Positions 1 through 6,512 are shown, counted from the first letter of the stretch. The stretch: DNA of 9,221 nt from RGIG9060 sp052173655 (GCA_052173655.1 JBQMYD010000011.1:1-9221), one strand, 5' to 3'. The notes: generated by a model from the letters alone, not told the origin. Translations and numbers: made by a program.

Positions 1-1304
1 AATCTACCGACTGGACCATTATCATAAATGCACCGAAAAACGAATTTATGGGAACGGTTGATGAACTGCGCATTAAAATGATTATCATAGGCTTAATTAT
101 TTTAGCCGTCAGTTTGGTTATCGTTTTTTTTGTGGCACGGAGTATGATAAAACCTATAAATGTTGTTGTAGGTGCACTTAAAGACATTGCTCAAGGCGAA
201 GGAGATTTGACCGTGCGTCTGCCCGTACATGGCAATGACGAAATAACCGACTTATCAAACTATTTTAACCAAACTATCGGAAAGATAGGAGAGACAATAA
301 AAGAAGTAAACTCAAATGCTTCAGTTATGAAAGAAGTAGGCAATGAATTAAGCTCCAACATGATAGAAACAGCAAGTGCCATAAACCAAATCAGTGCAAA
401 TGTTGAAGGAGTAAAACAGCAAGCTATTGAACAGGCAGCAGGTGTTACAGAAACGGCGGCAACCATGGAAGAAATAATCAAGACAATAAAACTGCTTAAC
501 GCAAATATCGAAAACCAAGCAGCAAGCGTAACGCAATCTTCGGCTTCAATCGAAGAAATGGTTGCGAATATCGCTTCCATAACACAGACACTGAAAAACT
601 CTAATGAATCTATAATAAATCTTGCATCCGCAACCGAAGTTGGCAAAAACACACTTTTAAGCTCAAATACGATTACACAAAAAATTGCAGAAGAATCAGG
701 CAGTTTGATGGAAGCAAGTAGTGTCATTCAGCACATAGCAAGCCAGACAAACCTGCTTGCCATGAATGCCGCAATTGAAGCGGCTCACGCAGGGGATGCG
801 GGAAAAGGGTTTGCAGTTGTTGCAGATGAAATTCGTAAACTTGCAGAAGATTCAGCAACACAGGGTAAGACAATTACTGCAACTTTGAAGAATTTAGGTA
901 CGGAAATAGAAGTGCTATCAAACGCTTCAAAAACTGTAGAAGAAAAGTTTAATGCAATTTTTATGCTTTCAGAACAGGTAAAAACTGTAAGTGAAACTTT
1001 GATGAGAGCGATGAAAGAGCAGGAAAACGGTAGTAAAGAAGTATTGAGTGCAATAAAAGACATAAACGTAGTAACCGGCAAGGTAAAAAACGGTTCGGAA
1101 GAAATGTTAAGAGGCGGAGAGCAGATTGCAGAAGAAATGCATAGGCTTGACGATTTAACACGAGTTATAACCGAAAGCATGAACGAGATGTCGGCAGGTG
1201 CAATTCAAATTAATAATGCCGTTCAGGAAGTAAATGAAATGACGCAGAAAAACAAGACTTCTATAGAAAACTTATCTTCCGAAGTGGGTAAATTCAAAGT
1301 TTAA
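1..1304 (+). CDS. Methyl-accepting chemotaxis protein, 5'-truncated by window edge
   Basis: Inner-membrane chemoreceptor that would signal to CheA/CheW. The frame stays open to the left edge (first whole codon at 3), and the codons before the ATG at 48 read STDWTIIINAPKNEFMG, which looks like the end of a Cache-type periplasmic sensor domain. The ATG at 48 is therefore internal and the true start lies outside the window. Order seen: end of sensor; a second membrane helix (nt 78-137, about 20 hydrophobic residues); a HAMP linker (about nt 138-300, with MIKPINVVVGALKDIAQGEGDLTVRL); then a long helical cytoplasmic domain. The conserved hairpin tip lies at about nt 726-857 and contains NLLAMNAAIEAAHAGDAGKG and FAVVADEIRKLAEDS. 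The C-terminus (VGKFKV) lacks a CheR-tethering pentapeptide of the NWETF type. The ligand cannot be told from what is present. The gene is visibly richer in G+C than the genes at the right end. The family call is very secure. Confidence 0.96.
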   Translation, partial: STDWTIIINAPKNEFMGTVDELRIKMIIIGLIILAVSLVIVFFVARSMIKPINVVVGALKDIAQGEGDLTVRLPVHGNDEITDLSNYFNQTIGKIGETIKEVNSNASVMKEVGNELSSNMIETASAINQISANVEGVKQQAIEQAAGVTETAATMEEIIKTIKLLNANIENQAASVTQSSASIEEMVANIASITQTLKNSNESIINLASATEVGKNTLLSSNTITQKIAEESGSLMEASSVIQHIASQTNLLAMNAAIEAAHAGDAGKGFAVVADEIRKLAEDSATQGKTITATLKNLGTEIEVLSNASKTVEEKFNAIFMLSEQVKTVSETLMRAMKEQENGSKEVLSAIKDINVVTGKVKNGSEEMLRGGEQIAEEMHRLDDLTRVITESMNEMSAGAIQINNAVQEVNEMTQKNKTSIENLSSEVGKFKV

Positions 1305-1344
1305 TAAAAGTTTTGCAAGGTAAAATAAAGATTTAATTCAAAAA

Positions 1345-1373
1345 CAAGAGCCGGCTTTTATAGTCGGTTTTTT
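1345..1373 (+). terminator. Rho-independent terminator after the chemoreceptor gene
   Basis: An 8-bp stem, including two G-U pairs, joins 1349-1356 (AGCCGGCT) with 1362-1369 (AGTCGGTT). The loop is 5 nt (1357-1361) and the run of six T is at 1368-1373. It lies 40 nt after the chemoreceptor stop codon and ends that transcript. Its first 17 nt are identical to the start of the terminator at 9133, but its 3' arm is less perfect. Confidence 0.82.
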
Positions 1374-1413
1374 GTTCATAGCTTGTTACTTATGAAAAAT
1401 TAAAAAAAATTGC

Positions 1414-1462
1414 AAAAAAAATTTTTTTTGTGTTTGCAGAATTTTATTTTGTGTGTTACACT
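1414..1462 (+). promoter_or_regulatory. Probable sigma-70 promoter with A8T8 upstream tract
   Basis: The -10 candidate is TACACT at 1457-1462, preceded by TG at 1454-1455, which makes an extended -10. The -35 candidate is TTTGCA at 1433-1438, with an 18-nt spacer. An AAAAAAAATTTTTTTT tract (1414-1429) ends three bases before the -35, about -55 to -40 from the expected start near 1469, which is the usual place for an UP element. Each hexamer matches consensus at 4 of 6 positions, so the call rests on the combination and on its place between a terminator and a gene start. It would drive the oxidoreductase-hypA operon. Confidence 0.6.
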
Positions 1463-1466
1463 TCCA

Positions 1467-1484
1467 ACTGGACGGTTGTTCAGT
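1467..1484 (+). promoter_or_regulatory. Candidate operator: 18-bp imperfect palindrome at the transcript start
   Basis: The sequence ACTGGACGGTTGTTCAGT equals its own reverse complement at 12 of 18 positions. The half-sites are ACTGrAC and GTyCAGT around a 4-nt centre. It begins five bases after the proposed -10 and so covers the predicted transcription start. Size, spacing and half-site style resemble operators of TetR-family repressors, but no regulator gene is in the window and that assignment is inference. Confidence 0.4.
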
Positions 1485-1494
1485 AACTCCGTCC
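1470..1494 (+). promoter_or_regulatory. Leader hairpin in the 5' untranslated region of the oxidoreductase gene
   Basis: GGACGG (1470-1475) is an exact reverse complement of CCGTCC (1489-1494). Inside it GTT (1478-1480) can pair with AAC (1485-1487) around a CAGT tetraloop. The hairpin would lie at the very 5' end of the mRNA, some 32 nt before the start codon, and overlaps the palindrome at 1467-1484. No run of T follows, so it is not an intrinsic terminator. A transcript-stabilising or regulatory role is possible. Confidence 0.45.
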
Positions 1495-1526
1495 TAAAAT
1501 AAAATTATAAGAATACAAGGGAAATT

Positions 1527-4202
1527 ATGAATTTACGAAAAAAAATTGTAAAACTTGCTCGCATGGTCGGCGGATTAACCGGGGCTATCAACAAAATCGA
1601 TGAAAATGCACCGGAGTATTATTCATTAGAGTGTTGTGTGTCTGATGAACAGGCTGATGTTGCTCTGGCAATGGGGTTAAGAAAACCTAGAACGATTGAA
1701 TACATTGCTAAAAAGACAAATTTGTCTGTTGAACGTGCTCACACACTTGCTATGGAATTGGCACAAATCGGAGTTTGCAAGGTATACCACAATGAAAAAG
1801 GCGTTGAACTTTTCATGGTTCAAATTTATGCTCCGGGTATTCTTGAGATGATGGTAAATAATGGACCATTGGTTGAAAAGTATCCTCAAGTTGGACGAGC
1901 TTTTGAAGAATACACCAGATTGCGTATTGCTCCTATTGCTCCTAATTTGCCAATGGGAACGGGTATGATGAGAGTTATTCCTATTCAGTCTGCAATTGAC
2001 GGGAATACAAAAGTCGTTCCTTATGAACAGCTTTCATATTATCTTGATAAATACGATACCTTTTCGCTTTCAGACTGTTCTTGTCGCAGATCCAGGCGTG
2101 TTTTAAATCAAGGTTGCGGACACTTGGAAAAAGATATGTGTGTTCAGATGGGAACCGGTGCTGAATATTATATTCGTACAGGCAGAGGACGTCAGGTATC
2201 TAGAGAAGAAGTAAAAGAAATTCTTAGGAAGGCTGAAGAAGCAGGACTTATGCATCAAATGCCTAATATTGAAGGTTTGGGAGAATCAGCTGCTATTTGT
2301 AACTGCTGTGCTTGTTCTTGCTTTGCAATGCGTGTTGCTACCATGTTCAATACTCCTGATGCGATTCGTTCAAATTTCGTTTCACAAGTAGATGCGGAAA
2401 AATGTGTTGCCTGCGGTCAATGTGTAGAAAATTGTCCTACAAATGCACTCAGGCTTGGACAAAAATTGTGTACAAAAACTCCTCTAAAGGAACAAAAATA
2501 TACAAAGGTTCGTGATCATATTTGGCAGAAAAAAAATTGGAATCCGGATTATCGAGAAAATCGTAAAAACGTTGTTGAAACCGGAACCGCTCCTTGTAAA
2601 ACAGCCTGTCCTGCTCATATTGCAGTTCAAGGTTACATAAAGCTTGCAGCACAAGGCAAATACAAGGAAGCTCTTGAGCTTATACGAAAAGAAAATCCTC
2701 TTCCGGCAGTTTGCGGTCGTATTTGTCCTCGTAAGTGTGAAAGCGAATGTACCAGAGGTGATATAGATGCACCAATTGCTATCGACGAAATAAAAAAATT
2801 CATTGCTGAACAGGATTTGGATAAATCAAGACGATTTATTCCAAAAAAGAAGCACGATTACGCAAAGAAAATTGCAGTTATCGGTTCAGGTCCTGCAGGT
2901 CTTTCATGTGCTTACTATCTTGCAGAAGACGGTTACGATGTTACGGTTTTTGAAAAATTGCCTAAACTTGGAGGAATGCTGAGTGTTGGGATCCCTTCCT
3001 TTAGGCTTGAAAAAAATGTAATTGAAGCAGAGATAGATATTTTACGAGAAATGGGAGTAACTTTTAAAACGAATATCGAAGTAGGGAAAGATGTTGCCAT
3101 ATCTGAATTAAGAGAACAAGGATTTAAGGCTTTCTATGTTGCAATCGGTGCTCAAGGTGGTCGAAAACTTGGACTTGAAGGGGAAAATGCTGAAGGTGTT
3201 ATAGCCGGAGTTGAATTCTTGCGTAATGTTAATACAGGTGAAAACGCACAGCTACATGGAAATGTTGTTGTTGTCGGTGGAGGAAATGTTGCTATAGACG
3301 TTGCTCGTACTGCAATCCGTCAAGGAGCAAAAACGGTTACCATGTATTGTTTGGAATCTCGTGAACAGATGCCTGCTTTGGATGAAGAAATTGAAGAAGC
3401 TCTTGAAGAAGACATAGTAATTAAAAATTCTTGGGGTCCTAAGCAGATTATTGTAAAAGACGGAAAAGTTGCAGGAATTGAATTCAAAAAATGTGTATCT
3501 GTATTCGATTCCAACAATAAGTTCAATCCTAAGTTTGATGAGAGTCAAGTTATAAATGAAGATGCTGATTTTGTACTGCTTTCCGTAGGACAGGGTATTG
3601 AATGGGGTAATTTATTGCAGGGTACGAATGTAGAACTGAATAAGAATAACACGGCAATTGCTGATGCCAGAACTTATCAAACATCAGAGCCTGATATTTT
3701 CGTAGGTGGTGATGTTTATACCGGACCTAGATTTGCAATAGATGCCATAGCTGCCGGAAAACAGGCTGCAATCTCTATTCACCGTTTTGTACAACCGGGG
3801 CAAAGCCTTGTATACGGACGTGATAGAAGAGAATACGTTGCTCTTGATAAGAAAAACGTTGTTATCGAAAGTTTTGATACGACAAAAAGACAGCAACCGG
3901 GGCATAAGAGTGAAAACCGAAAATCTTTTGCGGATACACGTCTAACTTTTACCGAAGAACAGCTTAAAAAAGAAACCGAGCGTTGTCTTGGTTGCGGTGC
4001 TGTGCAAGTAGATCAGTATATGTGTGTAGGCTGCGGTCAATGTACAACAAAATGTAAGTTTGAAGCTATTTCATTGATAAAAAAATATGAAAATTTTGCA
4101 CCGATTTACGAGAAACTTCCTATCTCTGTTGCAAAGTATGCTCTCAAGCGAAGCGGTACCATAGTTGGATCTTCTGTTAAGAGAATTTTTGTAAATAAAT
4201 GA
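1527..4202 (+). CDS. Multidomain Fe-S/FAD NAD(P)H oxidoreductase (GltD/NfnB-like core with ferredoxin modules)
   Basis: Predicted cytoplasmic electron-transfer flavoprotein, 891 aa, well beyond the roughly 450-500 aa of a plain GltD or NfnB subunit. Residues about 45-90 look like a winged helix (TIEYIAKKTNLSVERAHTLAMEL). A Cys-rich domain follows: DCSCR (C184, C186), C197, C205 and a cluster CNCCACSC (C258-C265). Next is a 4Fe-4S ferredoxin motif (C293, C296, C299, C303-Pro). The GltD-type N-terminal cysteines are C357/C361-Pro and C396, C400-Pro, C404, C408. The FAD site is VIGSGPAGLS (451-460), the NAD(P)H site VVVGGGNVAID (581-591), and the closing FAD motif GGDVYTGP (727-734). The C-terminus carries C820, C823 and a CxxCxxCxxxC set (C833-C843). 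AAGGGA sits four bases before the ATG. Known relatives move electrons between NAD(P)H and ferredoxin or iron-sulfur partners; the exact acceptor here is unknown. hypA follows directly. The oxidoreductase class is secure, the reaction is not. Confidence 0.88.
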   Translation: MNLRKKIVKLARMVGGLTGAINKIDENAPEYYSLECCVSDEQADVALAMGLRKPRTIEYIAKKTNLSVERAHTLAMELAQIGVCKVYHNEKGVELFMVQIYAPGILEMMVNNGPLVEKYPQVGRAFEEYTRLRIAPIAPNLPMGTGMMRVIPIQSAIDGNTKVVPYEQLSYYLDKYDTFSLSDCSCRRSRRVLNQGCGHLEKDMCVQMGTGAEYYIRTGRGRQVSREEVKEILRKAEEAGLMHQMPNIEGLGESAAICNCCACSCFAMRVATMFNTPDAIRSNFVSQVDAEKCVACGQCVENCPTNALRLGQKLCTKTPLKEQKYTKVRDHIWQKKNWNPDYRENRKNVVETGTAPCKTACPAHIAVQGYIKLAAQGKYKEALELIRKENPLPAVCGRICPRKCESECTRGDIDAPIAIDEIKKFIAEQDLDKSRRFIPKKKHDYAKKIAVIGSGPAGLSCAYYLAEDGYDVTVFEKLPKLGGMLSVGIPSFRLEKNVIEAEIDILREMGVTFKTNIEVGKDVAISELREQGFKAFYVAIGAQGGRKLGLEGENAEGVIAGVEFLRNVNTGENAQLHGNVVVVGGGNVAIDVARTAIRQGAKTVTMYCLESREQMPALDEEIEEALEEDIVIKNSWGPKQIIVKDGKVAGIEFKKCVSVFDSNNKFNPKFDESQVINEDADFVLLSVGQGIEWGNLLQGTNVELNKNNTAIADARTYQTSEPDIFVGGDVYTGPRFAIDAIAAGKQAAISIHRFVQPGQSLVYGRDRREYVALDKKNVVIESFDTTKRQQPGHKSENRKSFADTRLTFTEEQLKKETERCLGCGAVQVDQYMCVGCGQCTTKCKFEAISLIKKYENFAPIYEKLPISVAKYALKRSGTIVGSSVKRIFVNK

Positions 4203-4204
4203 GG
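4201..4204 (+). promoter_or_regulatory. hypA ribosome binding site overlapping the upstream stop codon
   Basis: GAGG at 4201-4204 shares two bases with the TGA stop (4200-4202) of the oxidoreductase gene and lies five bases before the hypA ATG. The arrangement suggests translational coupling of the two genes. Confidence 0.7.
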
Positions 4205-4209
4205 TTTTC

Positions 4210-4551
4210 ATGCATGAGCTTGGTGTTGTATGTGAAGTTTTGAAAACCGTACAAAAAATCGTAGAATCCGAGCAGGTTTCTCATGTGGAGAAAATCGTTT
4301 TACAAGTGGGGGAACTGAGTGGAATAGTTCCCTCATATCTTGAAGATTGTTTTCCTGCAGCGGTGTACAAAACTGAATTTGAAGATACAAAACTTGAAAT
4401 GGAAGTTATTCCGGGAAAAGTCAAATGCAAAGATTGTTCCAAGGTTTTTAATGGACTGAAATATAATTTAAAATGTCCAAAATGCAATGGAGAACATTTG
4501 GAAGCTTTGAGTGGCAGAGAGTTTATAATAAAAGAAATTCTGGCACGTTGA
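4210..4551 (+). CDS. hypA: Hydrogenase maturation nickel metallochaperone HypA
   Basis: Small cytoplasmic protein, 113 aa, the normal size for HypA, which in studied bacteria delivers nickel to [NiFe]-hydrogenase (and in some species urease) together with HypB. The N-terminus is MHEL, with His2 and Glu3, the residues linked to nickel binding. The zinc site is complete: C73-x2-C76, then C89-x2-C92. The tail SGREFIIKEIL matches the family ending. The start is fixed by the need for Met-His-Glu and by GAGG five bases upstream. It lies seven bases after the oxidoreductase stop, so the two are almost certainly co-transcribed. No other hyp gene and no hydrogenase subunit is in the window, so the target enzyme must be encoded elsewhere or the protein has another client. 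Confidence 0.93.
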   Translation: MHELGVVCEVLKTVQKIVESEQVSHVEKIVLQVGELSGIVPSYLEDCFPAAVYKTEFEDTKLEMEVIPGKVKCKDCSKVFNGLKYNLKCPKCNGEHLEALSGREFIIKEILAR

Positions 4552-4582
4552 ACTTTTTACATTTATACATTAGGATAAAAGT

Positions 4583-5326
4583 ATGAAAAAACTGAATTTT
4601 GAATTTATAAAAAAGGTTGATTTTTTATTATTTTTTATTCTTGCTGTTTTGGGAATTGTTTTATGTTCTGTTATTATTATACAACAATTTTTACCGCCTA
4701 ACAGATACCCCGGGGATGAGCAGATTCCCGTGGTTGAAAAAGATGATGTTGAAATAAAAGAATATATAGGATTCAGTCAAAAAATAAAAGATGCCTATGT
4801 TTTTTATGTAAAAAGTTCCGGAATAAAAAACTCTGAAAATTTTACACAAGAAGAACGAAAAGATGTTGCATATTATTCTTCTGCAAAGAGAAAATACAGG
4901 AATGATGATGCTATTACAAATTTTATTTTTGTAAAAAATAACGAAAAAAAAGAAGAGTACAGCTTATTTTCTTCAAATGTGTTTATTTATAAATACAGAT
5001 TTTTTTGTGAAAAAAAAGATGCCCCTTATTCTACTTATGTTGATTGCAATATTTATGCCGTAGTAAAAGAGGATACCAATAAAGACAAAATTTTAAATGC
5101 AGATGATGATATTGTTCTTTATGTTTCCTCTTATGACGGGAAAGGCTTAAAAGAAATTTCTTCTTCTGTTGTAAAATTTGAATTTACTGCTGAAAATGAG
5201 TTTTTGTTTGCAGAATACGACGGTAGCGATTTACTGTATTATACGTATAATTGCAAACAAAACTTAAAAACTTTGATAAAATCGGTAAAACAAAAAGAAG
5301 AAATCAAAACAATTGCTTTGTACTAA
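4583..5326 (+). CDS. Unrecognised single-pass membrane-anchored protein with a calcium-loop-like motif
   Basis: I do not recognise the family. The 247-aa product starts with a short basic segment (MKKLNFEFIKK), then one hydrophobic helix (residues 13-34), and the remainder is polar, Lys/Asp/Tyr-rich and probably extracytoplasmic with a signal anchor. Cys28 lies inside the helix in VLGIVLCSV; Leu at -1 argues against a lipobox. Residues 164-176 read DTNKDKILNADDD, which fits the spacing of dockerin/EF-hand type calcium loops (D164, N166, D168, L171, N172, D175). The next stretch, DIVLYVSSYDGKGLKEISSSV, looks like a beta-strand repeat edge. AGGA at 4572-4575, seven bases before the ATG, supports the start. 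It lies 31 nt after hypA with no terminator between, so it may share the operon, though nothing ties it to redox metabolism. It is AT-rich like the genes to its right. Confidence 0.75.
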   Translation: MKKLNFEFIKKVDFLLFFILAVLGIVLCSVIIIQQFLPPNRYPGDEQIPVVEKDDVEIKEYIGFSQKIKDAYVFYVKSSGIKNSENFTQEERKDVAYYSSAKRKYRNDDAITNFIFVKNNEKKEEYSLFSSNVFIYKYRFFCEKKDAPYSTYVDCNIYAVVKEDTNKDKILNADDDIVLYVSSYDGKGLKEISSSVVKFEFTAENEFLFAEYDGSDLLYYTYNCKQNLKTLIKSVKQKEEIKTIALY

Positions 5327-5343
5327 AATTTTTCCATAACAAA

Positions 5344-5385
5344 AAACTATTGTATCATTATTTGAGACAGGTTATAGTTTATAAT
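5344..5385 (+). promoter_or_regulatory. Probable promoter of the nuclease-ATPase pair, overlapped by an inverted repeat
   Basis: A perfect TATAAT (5380-5385) lies 38 nt before the likely start codon at 5424, giving a leader of roughly 30 nt. No good -35 lies at 16-18 nt: the hexamers there (around 5356-5363) are only AT-rich. TTGAGA at 5362-5367 is just 12 nt away, too close. AAACTAT (5344-5350) and ATAGTTT (5374-5380) form an exact inverted repeat with a 23-nt spacer that touches the -10, so a regulator might bind here. The 97 nt between the hypothetical gene and the nuclease gene hold nothing else that I can identify. Confidence 0.45.
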
Positions 5386-5406
5386 ACTAACAGAATGTAA
5401 TGTTAT

Positions 5407-5411
5407 GGAGG
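5407..5411 (+). promoter_or_regulatory. Ribosome binding site that decides the nuclease start
   Basis: GGAGG at 5407-5411 lies 12 nt before ATG 5424, slightly far but strong. An in-frame ATG at 5400 lies upstream of this site and has no Shine-Dalgarno sequence of its own, so 5424 is preferred. Confidence 0.65.
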
Positions 5412-5423
5412 CTTTTTTACAAA

Positions 5424-6512
5424 ATGAAACTCATTCATTGTGCAGATGTCCATGCAGATTCAAAAATGGATACTCATTTTTCAAAGGAACAAGCGGATAA
5501 ACGACGTGAAGAAATTATCGATTCTTTTGAGAATATGGTTCATTTTGCACGGCAGAATGATGTAAAGGCTGTAATTATTGCAGGAGATTTGTTTGATACA
5601 AAGGATTCTCAGCAAAAAACGATAAAAAAAAGAATAAGTTATATTATAGGTAAAAATTCTGAAATTGATTTTTTATATTTAAGAGGTAATCATGATGAAG
5701 ATATTGCCTTTTTTAACGATGAAAATCTTTCAAATCTAAAAAAATTTTCAAAAACCGGCTGGACTAAGTATTCTTATGAAAATGTAGATATTTACGGCCA
5801 TGAATTTGCCGATTCAATTCCTGTAAGTGTATACAGCAAACTGAATCTTGATCCTGCCAGAGTGAACATTGTTGTATTGCATGGGCAGATTGCAGAGTAC
5901 AAGGCAAAAGACGGTGCCCCGCTGATTTCACTTCCTAAATTTACAAATAAAAATATTGATTATATTGCTCTTGGGCACATTCATGATTTTAAACTGAAAA
6001 AACTTGATAATCGTTGTAGCTGGTGTTATTCAGGTTGTCTTGAGGGTAGAGGGTTTGATGAATGCGGAAAAAAAGGCTTTGTTTTACTGAATATCGAAAA
6101 AAATGAAGTCAGACCTGAATTTATTTCTCGTCCAAAGCGGCAAGTGCGTAGGGTTTTTGTGGAGTTATCCGGTTACATGGACTATAACCAAATAATGGAT
6201 GCAATTAATGAAAGTATTATGGAAATTCCATCCGGCGATATAGTTCAAATTGAACTTACTGGAGAAATTTCAGAAGAAACTGAAATAGAGATTGACTCGT
6301 ATCAGGCAAGTCTTGTTTCAAAATTCTTTTTTATACGTTTAAAAGATAAAACTGAAACAAAAATAGATTATGAAAAATACAAAGACGATGTTTCTTTAAA
6401 AGGAGAATTTATCCGCATTGTAAAAAATCAAACAGATATAAGTGATGAAGAAAAATCAAAGATAATTATGACCGGAATTAAGGCTTTAGCCGGGAGAAAA
6501 AATTTTCTATGA
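5424..6512 (+). CDS. SbcD/YhaO-like (Mre11-type) metallophosphoesterase nuclease subunit
   Basis: Predicted two-metal DNA nuclease, 362 aa from ATG 5424, partner of the ATPase that follows. Phosphoesterase motifs are complete and in order: CADVH (D8, H10), AGDLFD (D55), RGNHDED (N89, H90), VLHGQ (H153) and ALGHIHD (H185, H187). YSGCLEGRGFDECGKKG (202-218) matches the capping region of SbcD/YhaO proteins. The last 120 residues form a less conserved domain that in Mre11-type proteins contacts the ATPase. Starting at 5424 gives MKLIHCADVH, the usual beginning of the family; the eight extra residues from ATG 5400 do not fit it. Its TGA overlaps the ATG of the next gene as ATGA, so the two are coupled and presumably made in a fixed ratio. 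Known SbcCD complexes cut DNA hairpins and protein-blocked ends; YhaO itself is poorly characterised. Whether this is SbcD proper or the YhaO branch is not settled; I favour the YhaO-like side. Confidence 0.88.
   Translation: MKLIHCADVHADSKMDTHFSKEQADKRREEIIDSFENMVHFARQNDVKAVIIAGDLFDTKDSQQKTIKKRISYIIGKNSEIDFLYLRGNHDEDIAFFNDENLSNLKKFSKTGWTKYSYENVDIYGHEFADSIPVSVYSKLNLDPARVNIVVLHGQIAEYKAKDGAPLISLPKFTNKNIDYIALGHIHDFKLKKLDNRCSWCYSGCLEGRGFDECGKKGFVLLNIEKNEVRPEFISRPKRQVRRVFVELSGYMDYNQIMDAINESIMEIPSGDIVQIELTGEISEETEIEIDSYQASLVSKFFFIRLKDKTETKIDYEKYKDDVSLKGEFIRIVKNQTDISDEEKSKIIMTGIKALAGRKNFL

Noticed and set aside
260..727. 155-codon open frame on the - strand inside the chemoreceptor gene, and a similar one at 785-1180
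   Set aside because: Both are antisense to a clearly conserved coding region. Their products are Ser/Phe/Ile-rich shadows without a recognisable domain, a usual by-product of helical Glu/Lys/Ala-rich genes.
1305..1526. Small RNA or riboswitch filling the 222-nt gap before the oxidoreductase gene
   Set aside because: The terminator, A/T tract, promoter and short hairpin account for the structure seen; only about 58 nt of leader remain, too short for any known riboswitch class I can recognise.
4619..4687. Lipoprotein signal in the 247-aa protein (Cys28)
   Set aside because: The residues before Cys are I-V-L, with Leu at -1 where Gly, Ala or Ser is normally needed, and Cys lies in the middle of the hydrophobic helix.
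5344..5380. Inverted repeat as a terminator for the hypothetical gene
   Set aside because: The stem is 7 bp and AT-only apart from one G-C pair, has a 23-nt loop, and no run of T follows.
5362..5385. TTGAGA plus TATAAT as a standard -35/-10 pair
   Set aside because: The spacer is only 12 nt, too short for sigma-70 RNA polymerase.
5400..5423. Upstream ATG at 5400 as the nuclease start
   Set aside because: It has no ribosome binding site, adds MLWRLFYK before the family-typical MKLIHCADVH, and would put the GGAGG site inside the coding region.
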